Source of the DNA: Kribbella aluminosa
Lineage (GTDB): Bacteria > Actinomycetota > Actinomycetes > Propionibacteriales > Kribbellaceae
Direction of reading: 5' to 3'
NCBI RefSeq assembly: GCF_017876295.1
Contig: NZ_JAGINT010000001.1
Location: 4,278,001 to 4,342,000, forward strand
DNA length: 64,000 bases
The position numbers and the translations under genes are program-made. The notes beneath the pieces were generated by a model. That model had not been told where the DNA came from and made no database searches. It worked only from the letters and a program-made list of their open reading frames with translations. Shown one piece after another: positions 51,433-60,535 of the stretch; positions within the stretch are counted from its first letter, which is position 1; each line of letters begins with the position of its first letter.

Positions 51433-52623
51433 GTGCCGCCACCGCAGCGTCTCTCCGCCTGGCGCTTCATCATGGCGTTCGGCGCGGTCAGCCTGTTGAT
51501 GGACTTCGTGTACGAGGGTGCGCGGTCGATCACGGGCCCGCTACTGGCCGGGCTGGGCGCATCAGGGGCGGTGGTCGGGATCGTCACCGGCATCGGCGAG
51601 GCGGCCGCGCTGGGACTCCGGCTGGTGTCGGGGCCGCTCGCGGACCGGACGCAGCGGTTCTGGGCCTGGACGCTGGCCGGGTACGCGCTGACCGCGGTCA
51701 CGGTCCCGTTCCTCGGCCTGGCCGGAGCGTTGTGGGTGGCGTCGTTCCTCGTGGTCGCCGAACGGGTCGGCAAGGCCGTGCGGTCCCCGGCCAAGGACAC
51801 CCTCGTCTCGCATGCCACCGCCGTGACGGGCCGCGGGAAGGGATTCGCAGTACACGAGGCAATGGACCAGATCGGCGCCGTCATCGGTCCGCTGACGGTT
51901 GCGGGTGTACTCGCCCTCACTGGCGACGACTACGCCCCGGCGCTCGGTGTGCTGGCCGTGCCAGGCGCTGCGGCCATCGTCTTGCTGCTGTGGCTGCGGG
52001 CCCGCGTACCGAATCCCGCCTCCTACGAGATCGTCCCGGTCAGCTCCGTTCCCCGCAGCACGGCGTCCGAGCGCCTGCCGCGCGCGTTCTGGGTGTACGC
52101 CGCCTTCACCGCGTCGTCCATGGCGGGATTCGCGACGTTCGGCGTGCTGTCGTTCCATCTGGTCCAGGAGCGCCTCGTACCGACCGCCGCCGTGCCGGTG
52201 ATCTACGCCGCCGCGATGGCCGTCGACGCGATCGCCGCACTGGCCACCGGTTGGCTCTACGACAGAGTCGGCGCCCGAGTCCTCGCCGTACTGCCGTTCC
52301 TGGCGGCTGCCACCACGGTACTGGCGTTCACCCGGAACGCCTGGCTCACCGTCGCCGGTGCGCTGCTGTGGGGTGCCGCGGTCGGCATCCAGGAATCCAC
52401 GCTCCGCGCCACGGTGGCCGACCTGGTGCCGGTCGGCCGGCGAGCGACTGCGTACGGCGTCTTCGCAGGGATCACCGGCGCTGCGACCTTCGTCGGCGGC
52501 GCGCTCACCGGCGCCTTGTACGACGTCTCCGTCCCAGCGCTCGTCGTAACGGTCGTGGTGATCCAGGCCCTGGCTCTTGTGTTGCTGCTGATCACACGGC
52601 CACCTCGGTCGTCGAACGCGTGA
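51433..52623 (+). CDS. MFS transporter in the arsR-CDF operon
   Basis: A 396-residue major facilitator with 12 TM segments; loop 2-3 carries GPLADRTQRFW and loop 8-9 GWLYDRVGARVL, the MFS signature G-x-L-x-D-R. VRSPAKDTLVSHAT is a further conserved loop seen in MFS members next to metal systems. GTG 51433 is 5 bases from the CDF stop. It may export a metal or metal complex, but substrate is not readable. Confidence 0.87.
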   Translation: MPPPQRLSAWRFIMAFGAVSLLMDFVYEGARSITGPLLAGLGASGAVVGIVTGIGEAAALGLRLVSGPLADRTQRFWAWTLAGYALTAVTVPFLGLAGALWVASFLVVAERVGKAVRSPAKDTLVSHATAVTGRGKGFAVHEAMDQIGAVIGPLTVAGVLALTGDDYAPALGVLAVPGAAAIVLLLWLRARVPNPASYEIVPVSSVPRSTASERLPRAFWVYAAFTASSMAGFATFGVLSFHLVQERLVPTAAVPVIYAAAMAVDAIAALATGWLYDRVGARVLAVLPFLAAATTVLAFTRNAWLTVAGALLWGAAVGIQESTLRATVADLVPVGRRATAYGVFAGITGAATFVGGALTGALYDVSVPALVVTVVVIQALALVLLLITRPPRSSNA

Positions 52624-52666
52624 TGATCGCGCGGAATGTGTCGGAGGTGCCGCCTACAGTGCGGGC

Positions 52667-53587
52667 ATGACTTTCACCAGGCTGGACGGCGACTCGTGGG
52701 ATCTTGCCTCCGGCGTCGGCACCACCGCGACGATGTCGGCCGCCGCGCGTGCGGTCGCGAGCCGAACGGAGCCGCGGCTGATCGACGACCCGTTCGCCGC
52801 TCCGCTCGTCCAGGCCGTCGGCGTCGACTTCATCATCCAGCTGGCGAGCGGCGACGTACCGATCGAGCAGACCTGGATCGACATCGCGAAGATCCGGACC
52901 AGGTTCTACGACGAGTACTTCGTCGCGGCGACGAGCTCAGGCATCACGCAGGTGGTGATCCTCGCCGCCGGCCTGGACTCCCGCGCGTACCGCCTCCCCT
53001 GGCCAACGGGCACGGTCGTGTACGAGCTCGACCAGCCGGAGGTCATCGACTTCAAGACCCGCACCCTCGCGGCCCTGGGCGCTGGTCCCACCGCCGACCG
53101 CAGACCGGTAGCGGCCGACCTCCGCGAAGACTGGCCCGCTGCCCTCCGCAGCGCCGGCTTCGACCCCACACAACCAACCGCCTGGAGCGCCGAGGGCCTT
53201 CTCGGCTACCTACCCCCCGACGCCCAGGACCGCCTCCTCGACACCATCACCGACCTCAGCGCCCCTGCCAGTCGAGTAGCCACCGAAAGCAAACCCACCC
53301 CGACCCCCACCGAAGAAGCCAACACCAAACAAGGCCTACAGACCCTCGCTGACACCTGGCGCACCGAAACCGACATGCCCTCCCTCCGGTACTTCGGCCC
53401 GCGCAACGAAGCAGCCCCCTACCTGACCGCAGCCGGCTGGACCCTGACCACAACCACCGTCCAATCCCTGCTGACCACGAACAACCTCACGGCGCTGGAC
53501 CCCGACCCGATGAACATGGGCGCCATGCAGTACGTCACCGGCATCCGCGCGGAGAAATCGAGGGACAGGACAGGATCGCGGGTGTAG
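52667..53587 (+). CDS. TIGR00027-family SAM-dependent methyltransferase
   Basis: A 306-residue class I methyltransferase: SGVGTTATMSAAARAVASR, LIDDPFAAPLV, KIRTRFYDEYF, the SAM site VVILAAGLDSRAYRLPW, VYELDQPEVIDFK and SAEGLLGYLPPDAQDRLL. These are the signatures of the leucine carboxyl methyltransferase-like family abundant in mycobacteria. Substrate unknown. Stand-alone gene. Confidence 0.92.
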   Translation: MTFTRLDGDSWDLASGVGTTATMSAAARAVASRTEPRLIDDPFAAPLVQAVGVDFIIQLASGDVPIEQTWIDIAKIRTRFYDEYFVAATSSGITQVVILAAGLDSRAYRLPWPTGTVVYELDQPEVIDFKTRTLAALGAGPTADRRPVAADLREDWPAALRSAGFDPTQPTAWSAEGLLGYLPPDAQDRLLDTITDLSAPASRVATESKPTPTPTEEANTKQGLQTLADTWRTETDMPSLRYFGPRNEAAPYLTAAGWTLTTTTVQSLLTTNNLTALDPDPMNMGAMQYVTGIRAEKSRDRTGSRV

Positions 53588-53599
53588 CGTCACCGAACC

Positions 53600-54460
53600 A
53601 TGGACCTGCCCGACGTTACGCGTGCGATCGCCGCCGCGACCTCGATCGCCGCATCGCTCGACCTCCAGGCCGACGATGCAACCGTGCTCCACAACTCGAA
53701 CAAACTCGCAGTGCGGCTGACGCCGTGCGACGTGTTTGCCCGGATCGCGCCCGTCGGGCAAGAGGTTGCACGGTTCGAGGTCGAGCTCGCTCAACGTCTC
53801 GCCGACGTCGGATCTCCGGTCGCCGGCTTGGAGTCCCGGGTGGAGCCGCTGGTGTACACCCGCGACGGCTTCGCGGTGACCTTGTGGACGTACTACGAGC
53901 CCACGACGCCTGGCCTCTCACCGCCCGACTACGCCGACGCGCTGGCGCGGCTGCACGACGGCATGCGCAAGGTTGATCTGCCGAGCCCACGGTTCACCGA
54001 TCGAATCGCTGCAGCGCAGGAAATCGTCGGCAACCCACACCTCTCGCCGGGACTCGCCGACACCGACCGAGGCTTCCTCAGCAGCAGACTCGAAAGCCTG
54101 CGCCGGACGATCGACGATCGCGCTCCCGAGGAGCAACTACTGCACGGCGAGCCACACCCAGGCAACCTGCTCAGCACGAAGAACGGCCCGCTGTTCATCG
54201 ACTTCGAGACCTGCTGCCGCGGACCCGTCGAGCTCGACCTCGCGCACGTCCCCGAGGCGGTCTGCGACCACTACCCGAACATCGACCAGGACCTGCTCGC
54301 CGTCTGCCGGGAACTCGTTCTCGCGATGGTCGCCGCCTGGCGCTGGGACATCGGCGACCAGTTCCCGAACGGAGGTCGATTCGGCGTCGAATTCATCAAC
54401 GCCCTCCGCGAAGGCCCGCCCTGGCCGACGCTCGACGCCATGGCCAAGCGCGTCCCGTAA
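53600..54460 (+). CDS. APH-like phosphotransferase
   Basis: A 286-residue aminoglycoside-phosphotransferase-fold protein: NSNKLAVRLTPCDVFARIAPVG (nucleotide loop), LLHGEPHPGNLLST (catalytic HGD replaced by HGE...HPGN), and LFIDFETCCRGPVELDLAHVP (metal D). The catalytic Asp of HGD is Glu here, seen in some APH-like choline/homoserine kinases too. Antibiotic resistance cannot be assumed. Its stop is immediately before the convergent GntR gene. Confidence 0.85.
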   Translation: MDLPDVTRAIAAATSIAASLDLQADDATVLHNSNKLAVRLTPCDVFARIAPVGQEVARFEVELAQRLADVGSPVAGLESRVEPLVYTRDGFAVTLWTYYEPTTPGLSPPDYADALARLHDGMRKVDLPSPRFTDRIAAAQEIVGNPHLSPGLADTDRGFLSSRLESLRRTIDDRAPEEQLLHGEPHPGNLLSTKNGPLFIDFETCCRGPVELDLAHVPEAVCDHYPNIDQDLLAVCRELVLAMVAAWRWDIGDQFPNGGRFGVEFINALREGPPWPTLDAMAKRVP

Positions 54461-55159
54461 TCAGTCGGGCAGGATCTCGCCGAGGAAACAGTCGGTGGCC
54501 TGCATCGCGGCGTCGACATCCTCCGCCCGGAGTGCCTCCAGCAGCCGGCTGTGATCCACGTAGTTGTCGTCCCGCAGTTCCGGCCCGATCACCGCGGCCA
54601 CGCTGTCGCGCGTCAGGTCGGCGAACGCGACGTACAGCTCGCTGAGCAACGGATTCTTGGCCGCCTCCACCACGGTCAGATGGAATGCGACGTCGGCGTC
54701 GACGAACCCCTGCACGTCCCCCGCACGCCAGGCCGTGTCGCGTGCCGCACATGTGCGCTCGAGCGCCTTCATGTCCTTGGCGGTACGCCGGGACGCCGCG
54801 AGCCGGGCCGCCTCCGTCTCGTAGGCACGACGTACCTCGATCACCGAACGCAACTCGGCCATCGCCAGCCGGCGCCGCATCATCGCGGGCAGCTCGCTCG
54901 GCGCCCGGACGTAGGTCCCGTCCCCCTGGCGTGCCTCCAGTACGCCGGAGTGCGCGAGCGCGCGGACCGCTTCGCGCACCGTGTTCCGGCCGACGCCGAG
55001 GGCGGCGACCAGCTCCGGCTCGGTCGGGATCCGCGCACCGATCGGCCACTCGTGCGTACTGATCATCTGCTGCATCGAAGCGATCACCTGATCGACGAGC
55101 CCGGTCCGGCTCGGTGACGCAAGCGGCACGGTCCACACACCTCCCAAACGCCTGGTCAT
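54461..55159 (-). CDS. GntR/FadR-family (FCD) regulator
   Basis: A 232-residue regulator: winged helix (PIGARIPTEPELVAALGVGRNTVREAVRALAHSGVLEARQGDGTYV, cited as residues 39-83) and an all-helical FCD effector domain with the metal-binding pattern D...H (VDADVAFHLTVVEAAKNPLL). ATG 55159 is 91 bases upstream-divergent from the Rv1733c-like gene. Target and ligand unknown. Confidence 0.9.
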   Translation of the reverse strand: MTRRLGGVWTVPLASPSRTGLVDQVIASMQQMISTHEWPIGARIPTEPELVAALGVGRNTVREAVRALAHSGVLEARQGDGTYVRAPSELPAMMRRRLAMAELRSVIEVRRAYETEAARLAASRRTAKDMKALERTCAARDTAWRAGDVQGFVDADVAFHLTVVEAAKNPLLSELYVAFADLTRDSVAAVIGPELRDDNYVDHSRLLEALRAEDVDAAMQATDCFLGEILPD

Positions 55160-55250
55160 CCAATCATCCCACGAATGCTAGACTGATTCCACCGACTCGC
55201 CCAGACAGGCGCCCGGCCCGCGACGGCCGCCACGGAAGGAGCATCGCCGC

Positions 55251-55850
55251 ATGAACGGCTCGTCCTCGACCCTCCACCGACCCGTTCCCGGGCGACTCCG
55301 CTGGACCTGGCTCTTCCGCCCCAACCCCCTGCGCCGCCGGACCGACAAGCTCCAGGCCGCCACCCTCGCACTCTGCACACTCGTGGCCGCGGCGACCGTC
55401 CCGCTGATCACCCTCCTGGCGCTCCACGTCCACCGCTCGGCGGTAGCGGATCTCCACCTCGCCGAACACAGCACCACGCAAACCGCCGCAACCACCACCG
55501 GCACAGGCCAGTCCCCGCTCGGCTCCTCAGGCCCGATCTCCTCCACCCTCGCGGCCCCCGCCCGCTGGATCACCCCCACAGGCGACCTCCGCACCGGCTG
55601 GATCCAGGTCCCTGCAGACACCCCGCCAGGCACCGAACGACAAATCACCATCACCGCCGACGGCCGCTACCTCCCCTCCACCCACAACAGCACCGTCCTG
55701 ATCCCCACCATCTTCGGCCTGGCAATGCTCGCTGTCGCAGTACTGCTCTGCACGCTGACCTACCGCGGCATCCTCACCATCCTCGAACGCCGCCGCGCCG
55801 TGGCCTGGGACGCCGCCTGGGCAGACCTGTCCCGCACGTCAGCGAGCTAA
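55251..55850 (+). CDS. Rv1733c-like two-TM protein
   Basis: A 199-residue protein with an Arg/Pro-rich cytoplasmic start (WTWLFRPNPLRRRTDKLQA), TM1 (TLALCTLVAAATVPLITLLAL), an outer loop of about 90 residues, TM2 (IFGLAMLAVAVLLCTLTYRG) and ERRRAVAWDAAWADL at the end. The same layout is known from mycobacterial Rv1733c; function unknown. Confidence 0.82.
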   Translation: MNGSSSTLHRPVPGRLRWTWLFRPNPLRRRTDKLQAATLALCTLVAAATVPLITLLALHVHRSAVADLHLAEHSTTQTAATTTGTGQSPLGSSGPISSTLAAPARWITPTGDLRTGWIQVPADTPPGTERQITITADGRYLPSTHNSTVLIPTIFGLAMLAVAVLLCTLTYRGILTILERRRAVAWDAAWADLSRTSAS

Positions 55851-56011
55851 GTCCGGCGGTTGCTCGGTTGGACGACGTCCCCACGCCGAGATGAGTGGTG
55901 CGAGGGTCAGGTCGAGTCTGCCCGCGTGGATGGCGGCCAGGTGCGCGTCGAACTCGGCGTCGTCGGCGGCCGGCCGCGAGCAGTTCGCCGCGGACGGTCG
56001 GGTACGTAGAT
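55839..56011 (-). pseudogene. Short DUF6247-like ORF, probably broken
   Basis: Two overlapping frames together (SSTYPTVRGELLAAGR, then ADDAEFDAHLAAIHAGRLDL and TLAPLISAW) look like a small helical DUF6247-type protein split by a frame change near 55960. It follows the alpha/beta hydrolase by about 20 bases on the same strand. Low confidence; it could be non-coding. Confidence 0.3.
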
Positions 56012-56033
56012 GACATCTCACACCATCTGTGGG

Positions 56034-56894
56034 CTACTTCACGAAGCGTTGGAGGAAGTCGAGAGTTGTCTGCGCGACCACCTCCCATCCGCTGTCGATG
56101 GTGAGCGAGTGGCCGCGTCCCGGCATCTCGACGATCTCGGTGACGTTGTGCGCGTTCTTCGCCTGCCGCTTGTACGTCGCGTTCGCGATCGCCCACGGGA
56201 CCTGGTGATCGTGTTCGCCGGAGATGACGAGCATCGGGCCGCGCTCGGGGTTCTCGTTGTCGGCCTGCAGTTCGGTCCGCGGGTTGAAGTTCGCGAACGC
56301 GGCCTGGAACACGGGTACGCCGGACCCGGCGACGTGGAACTCGTCGTACAGCGACCGCGCCTCCTCCTCGCTCAGCGCGTTCGCGAAGCCGTACCGGAAC
56401 TGCTCGAAGGTCAGCGCCACGGCCCGGCGCCGGTTCGCCGGGTTGAGCAACACCGCCGACGACGCCTTCAACGCGGACAGCGGCAACGGCAGCACGCCGC
56501 GTGACGGCGCCGGATCGATCGCGACGGTCGCGGCGGCCAGCCCGCGCCCGGCGAGGATCTCCACCAGCAGCCCGCCGAACGAGTGCCCGACGATCGCGGG
56601 CTTCCGGTCCAGCCGCTCGATGATCGACTGCTGGTACGCCGCCACGTCGCCGATGCTCTTCCCGGCGAACACGCCGGGTTCCTCCCGCGCCTCCGTGACC
56701 GTCGCCGGGTCGTCCGGCCAGCCCGGCGTGACCGCGGCGTACCCGTGCTGCTCGAAGAACCCGGCCCACCGGTCCCAGCTGGTGTCGAGCAGCCACAATC
56801 CGTGGACGAACACGACCGGCGTCTTCCCGGAGCGGTTGGCGCGCTCGACCTCGTCGGCATCCTGCGCGGCACGTACGTCGTTGTTCTTGGACAT
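56034..56894 (-). CDS. Alpha/beta hydrolase
   Basis: A 286-residue alpha/beta hydrolase: oxyanion region VFVHGLWLLDTSWDRWAGFF, nucleophile elbow VGHSFGG, Asp near VISGEHDHQVPW and final His in PGRGHSL. It resembles non-haem haloperoxidase-like/lactone hydrolases. ATG 56894 is 10 bases from the SDR gene start of its shared strand, so they form an operon, with the LuxR/GAF gene divergent upstream. Confidence 0.88.
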   Translation of the reverse strand: MSKNNDVRAAQDADEVERANRSGKTPVVFVHGLWLLDTSWDRWAGFFEQHGYAAVTPGWPDDPATVTEAREEPGVFAGKSIGDVAAYQQSIIERLDRKPAIVGHSFGGLLVEILAGRGLAAATVAIDPAPSRGVLPLPLSALKASSAVLLNPANRRRAVALTFEQFRYGFANALSEEEARSLYDEFHVAGSGVPVFQAAFANFNPRTELQADNENPERGPMLVISGEHDHQVPWAIANATYKRQAKNAHNVTEIVEMPGRGHSLTIDSGWEVVAQTTLDFLQRFVK

Positions 56895-56904
56895 CGAAAC
56901 CCCC

Positions 56905-57572
56905 TCAAATGGTGCTGATCAGTCCCCCGTCGATGACAAAATCGCTCCCCGTGACGTTGCCGGCCCGGTCGCTCGCCAGCAGCAGCGCCAGGTCGGCGAC
57001 CTCCTGCGGCGTCGTGAACCGTCCGGTCGGGCTGTCGGCGGCCGCGCCGGCCGACACGTCCTCCGGCCGGACCCCTTGTGCCTTCGCGATCGTCTGCGCG
57101 ACACCGTCGGACCCGAGCCACAGGTCGGTCTGCACCGGACCTGGGCTGATCGTGTTGATCCGGACCCCACGCGGGCCGAACTCCTTGGACAACGACTTGC
57201 ACACGTTGCTCAAGGCACCTTTCGCGGCGCAGTAGTCGATCACCGCCGGGTCGGGCAGCTTCGCGTTCACCGAGCTGATCGTCACGATGCTCGCGCCGGG
57301 CCGGCCGAGCAGGTGCGGGAGCGCGGCGCGCATCGCCCGTACGGCAGCCAGGAAGTTGATCGTCAGCGTCGCCGACCGTCCGGATCGGTCAGATCCACCT
57401 TCACGGCGGTCACCCGGAACCGGTCGGCGAGCAGTTCGAGCTCGTCACTTCCGTGCAACGCTCCGGCCACGACCGTGGCGCCCTCCTCGGCCAACGACCT
57501 GGTGATGGCCAGGCCGATGCCCTTGCTGGCTCCGGCGACGACGACGACCTTGCCGGACAGGTTCAGGTCCAT
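56905..57572 (-). pseudogene. Short-chain dehydrogenase with internal deletion and frame break
   Basis: The first 60 residues (LSGKVVVVAGASKGIGLAIT, GATVVAGALHG) give the Rossmann TGxxxGIG motif, and the last 140 (GASIVTISSVNAKLP, DYCAAKGALSNVCKSLSKEF, RINTISPGPVQTDLW, VTGSDFVIDGGL) hold the Ser-Tyr-Lys site. Between them, at about 57362-57375, roughly 45-55 residues including NNAG are missing and the frame changes. The coenzyme-binding core is damaged, so the enzyme is very likely dead. Confidence 0.8.
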
Positions 57573-57638
57573 GCGCGTTCTCCGGGTTCGCTCGGCGTTC
57601 GGTTCATCACGTTAGGCCGCTGCGGACCGCCGCGCACC

Positions 57639-57650
57639 ACGTGATCACGT
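57639..57650. promoter_or_regulatory. Perfect palindrome in the SDR/LuxR divergent region
   Basis: ACGTGATCACGT is a 12-bp perfect palindrome, 67 bases from the SDR start and 92 from the LuxR/GAF start. A possible operator for the divergent pair. Confidence 0.4.
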
Positions 57651-57741
57651 AGTCCGCCACCAGAGTGCTTGCCCACCGGCCGGGGCAGCGCGACGATGTA
57701 CGGGACGCGGCCGCCGGAATGCGCCCGAGGGCGGAGGCGGT

Positions 57742-58875
57742 GTGGACAGAGCGAGCCACGGGGACGACGTACAGCGGGTTCTCGATCGTCTGGAGTACGG
57801 CGGTCAGCGCGTGACCGTCCCCGATGCGATCCAGCTGTCCTGGCAGCGTTCCGCGGCGGCAGGGCTGCCCTCCGAGCATGTCGCCGTACCGTTCGATGCC
57901 GATGTGGACAACGAGAGCCGGCTGAGCTGGGCCGCGGCACCGGCGCTCGCCGCGGTCAGTGCCGACCTGGCCGACGTACCGGTGGCGCTGCTGCTGAGTG
58001 ATCACGCAGGGCATCTCGTCGATCGCTGGACCGGATCAGGTACGACGCCGGACGCGATGGACCGGCTCGGCGCGGCGCCAGGGTACGTGTGCCGTGAGGA
58101 CCTGGTCGGCACGAACTCGATCGGTCTGGCGCTGCTGACCTCCACGCCGACCGTCGTCCGCGGCCCCGAGCACTACGCCGACAACCTCACCACGGTCTCG
58201 TGCGCATCGAATCCAGTCATACACCCCGCCACCGGCCGGCTGCTCGGCGTCGTCAACGCCACCTGCCCTGCTGGCGCGTACAACCCGATCCTGCCCGCGT
58301 TGCTCGGCCGTGTGGTCGCCGAGACCCGCCATCGGCTCATCGAAGACGGGCCAGTACCGTCGCCGGCACTCCGCGAGGCGTTCCTGCAGGCCCGCCGCCG
58401 GACCCGTGCGCCGCTCGCCGCAGTCAGCGCCAACACCATGTTCTTCAACACCACGGCCGGACCCATCCTCTCCGCGCCCACGGACCGCGCGTTGCTGTGG
58501 CAGTGGGCCGAGCGTGCAATCCACCAGCACAACGGGAACCACACTGCCGTCGTACCGCTGACGTCCGGACCGCGGGCGGCGCGCTGCGAACCCGTGTACG
58601 ACGGGACGGCCGTAGCTGGCGCCCTTGTGTGGCTAGGCTCCCGAACCCACGACGCCCCGGCCGCCGACCCCGCAACCGACTCCCGCTGGTCAAGCCTGAC
58701 CGACGCCGAACACGCCATCGCCGAACAAGTAGCCCGCGGCCTCACCAACCGCGAGACCGCCGCCCTCCTGTTCATCTCCCCGCACACCGTCGACTACCAC
58801 CTCCGCCAGATCTTCCGAACCCTCGGAGTCCAGTCCCGAGTCGAACTCGCCCGCCTCGTCGAACGCAACCGCTGA
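57742..58875 (+). CDS. GAF-LuxR transcriptional regulator
   Basis: A 377-residue regulator. The N-terminal half has AcoR/GAF features (AIQLSWQRSAAAGLPSEHV, GAAPGYVCREDLVGTNSIGLAL, NPVIHPATGRLLGVVNATC). A short middle region resembles a second sensor. The C-terminus is a LuxR HTH: LTDAEHAIAEQVARGLTNRETAALLFISPHTVDYHLRQIF, given as about residues 310-350. GTG 57742. Divergent from the hydrolase/SDR pair and probably its regulator. Confidence 0.88.
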   Translation: MDRASHGDDVQRVLDRLEYGGQRVTVPDAIQLSWQRSAAAGLPSEHVAVPFDADVDNESRLSWAAAPALAAVSADLADVPVALLLSDHAGHLVDRWTGSGTTPDAMDRLGAAPGYVCREDLVGTNSIGLALLTSTPTVVRGPEHYADNLTTVSCASNPVIHPATGRLLGVVNATCPAGAYNPILPALLGRVVAETRHRLIEDGPVPSPALREAFLQARRRTRAPLAAVSANTMFFNTTAGPILSAPTDRALLWQWAERAIHQHNGNHTAVVPLTSGPRAARCEPVYDGTAVAGALVWLGSRTHDAPAADPATDSRWSSLTDAEHAIAEQVARGLTNRETAALLFISPHTVDYHLRQIFRTLGVQSRVELARLVERNR

Positions 58876-58887
58876 GGTCGCCTCGGC

Positions 58888-59403
58888 CTAGGCCCGTGGC
58901 CAGCGGTAGCGGGTTTGGGAGGAGGTTTGGCCGGAGGTGAAGGCGAAGGCTTGGGTCGGGACGACCTTGTAGAGGAGAGCGGAGCCGGTGCGGATGGCGT
59001 CGCCCAGAGCGTTGAAAGTGCCGTCTGCCCGAGTGAAGTGCCAGCCGTAGGCCTCTTCGAACGCGGTGGCCACGGACTGCCTGGTGGCCTGGTCGGCGAC
59101 GGGGGCGGCGGTGCCTTCGACCACGTAGTCGGTGCCGGCCAGCGTGCCGGTTCCGGTGGTCAGGGTGCAGTACTGGTTGGCCTTGAGGTTGACCACCTTC
59201 TGCTCCTGCGCGCCGGTGGTGAACCACAGCGCGTCGTACGCCCAGATCGCCAGCAGCGGCGTGACGTGCGGACGGCCGTCGAGGCGGACCGTGCACAGCT
59301 GGAACTTCTGAATCCGGCGCAACGCCCCTTCGGTCTCCTCCCAAGGTTGCGCGCCGGCGCCCGGCGTGGAGAACGAGCCGATGGTGGTTTCCGGTGCGGA
59401 CAT
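58888..59403 (-). CDS. Pyridoxamine-phosphate-oxidase-fold (FMN/F420) protein
   Basis: A 171-residue split beta-barrel protein: RIQKFQLCTVRLDGRPHVTPLLAIWAYDALWFTTGAQEQK (residues about 29-70, given in part), VVEGTAAPVADQATR and AFEEAYGWHFTRADGTFNAL. Matches the PNPOx/F420 oxidoreductase family. Ten bases after the beta-lactamase-like gene on the same strand; role unknown. Confidence 0.85.
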   Translation of the reverse strand: MSAPETTIGSFSTPGAGAQPWEETEGALRRIQKFQLCTVRLDGRPHVTPLLAIWAYDALWFTTGAQEQKVVNLKANQYCTLTTGTGTLAGTDYVVEGTAAPVADQATRQSVATAFEEAYGWHFTRADGTFNALGDAIRTGSALLYKVVPTQAFAFTSGQTSSQTRYRWPRA

Positions 59404-59413
59404 AACCTTCTCC

Positions 59414-60451
59414 TTAGTGAGAATCGGCGACGATGCCGGCGACCGAGAGCGCGGTCTCGAAGTTCGGAGCCAGGTGCGTCTTCGTCAGCGCGAAGGCGAT
59501 CCCGCGGTCCGGGTCGGCGTACGCATAGCTTCCGCCACCGCCCAGCCAGCCGATGGCTGCGGACTTCTCCTCGGCCGGTGCGCCGATCCGGCCGATCGGG
59601 TAGCCGAGCGCCATCCGCGCCGGATTGCCGAACCCCTGGTCCACGCCCTCGAACGCGGGCGCGGTCAGCTCGGCCAACTGCGCGGAGTCCGCGAGCTTGC
59701 CGGTCAGCAGCGCGCTGTACATCGTCGCCAGCCCGTGCGCGGTGGCGACACACACGGACGGTACGTCGGCCTTCAGCAGCTCGGGATCGTTGCCGAGCTC
59801 GGCACTCGGCCCGCTCTCCCACGGAGCCAGGATCCCGCCTGGTGCAGCAGGCTGTTCCAGCTGATCGAGGCGCGCCAGCACGGGCAGCACAGCCTCCGGT
59901 ACGGCGAAGTACAACTGGCCCTCGATCCCCAGCGGCACCGTGATCCACTCCCGCAGCAACTCGCTCATGCTCCGGCCGGTCGCCCGCCGGGCGACCTCAC
60001 CGACGAGGTACCCGAAGGTGTACGAGTGGTACCCCATCGCCGTACCCGGCCGCCAGCGCGGCTCGGCAGCGGCCAGTGCCGCACAAACTCGCGACCAATC
60101 AGGTAGCTCGGCCGGCGTGATCTCGCGCGGCATCGCCGGAAGACCGACCGTATGGGTCAGCACATGCCGCAGCGTCGCCGTCGCCTTGCCACGCGCGCCG
60201 AACTCAGGCCACACGTCGACGACCGGACTGTCGTACGTGAGGTACCCACGCGCGACCAGCAGATTTGCAAGCGTTGCGGTGACGTTCTTCCCGGTAGAGA
60301 AACTGAAGATCGGCGTACCACTACCCACCCCTGCCACCGCGTCGACAATCAGCCCACCGTCCCGATACACGGCAACCTGCACCCCCGTCTCCGCGCCGGC
60401 CTCGACCAACGCGTCGATCTCCCGCTGAACACGTCCCTGCACGCCACTCAC
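59414..60451 (-). CDS. Class C beta-lactamase-like serine hydrolase
   Basis: A 345-residue cytoplasmic-looking (no signal) serine esterase/peptidase. SxxK motif STGK (FSFSTGKNVTA), second motif Y-x-S (GYHSYTFG), and GxGGS-like AIGWLGGGGSYAY. Family members are esterases or D-aminopeptidases more often than lactamases. GTG 60451 (VSGVQGRVQREID) is preferred; the frame is open to 60568. Confidence 0.87.
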   Translation of the reverse strand: MSGVQGRVQREIDALVEAGAETGVQVAVYRDGGLIVDAVAGVGSGTPIFSFSTGKNVTATLANLLVARGYLTYDSPVVDVWPEFGARGKATATLRHVLTHTVGLPAMPREITPAELPDWSRVCAALAAAEPRWRPGTAMGYHSYTFGYLVGEVARRATGRSMSELLREWITVPLGIEGQLYFAVPEAVLPVLARLDQLEQPAAPGGILAPWESGPSAELGNDPELLKADVPSVCVATAHGLATMYSALLTGKLADSAQLAELTAPAFEGVDQGFGNPARMALGYPIGRIGAPAEEKSAAIGWLGGGGSYAYADPDRGIAFALTKTHLAPNFETALSVAGIVADSH

Positions 60452-60535
60452 CCCTCGCCACTCGCCTACCTGTCGCACGCTACGTCGGAACGCCCCAAGT
60501 GATCTCGACATCCCTACCGGTAGGGCTCGGAACTC

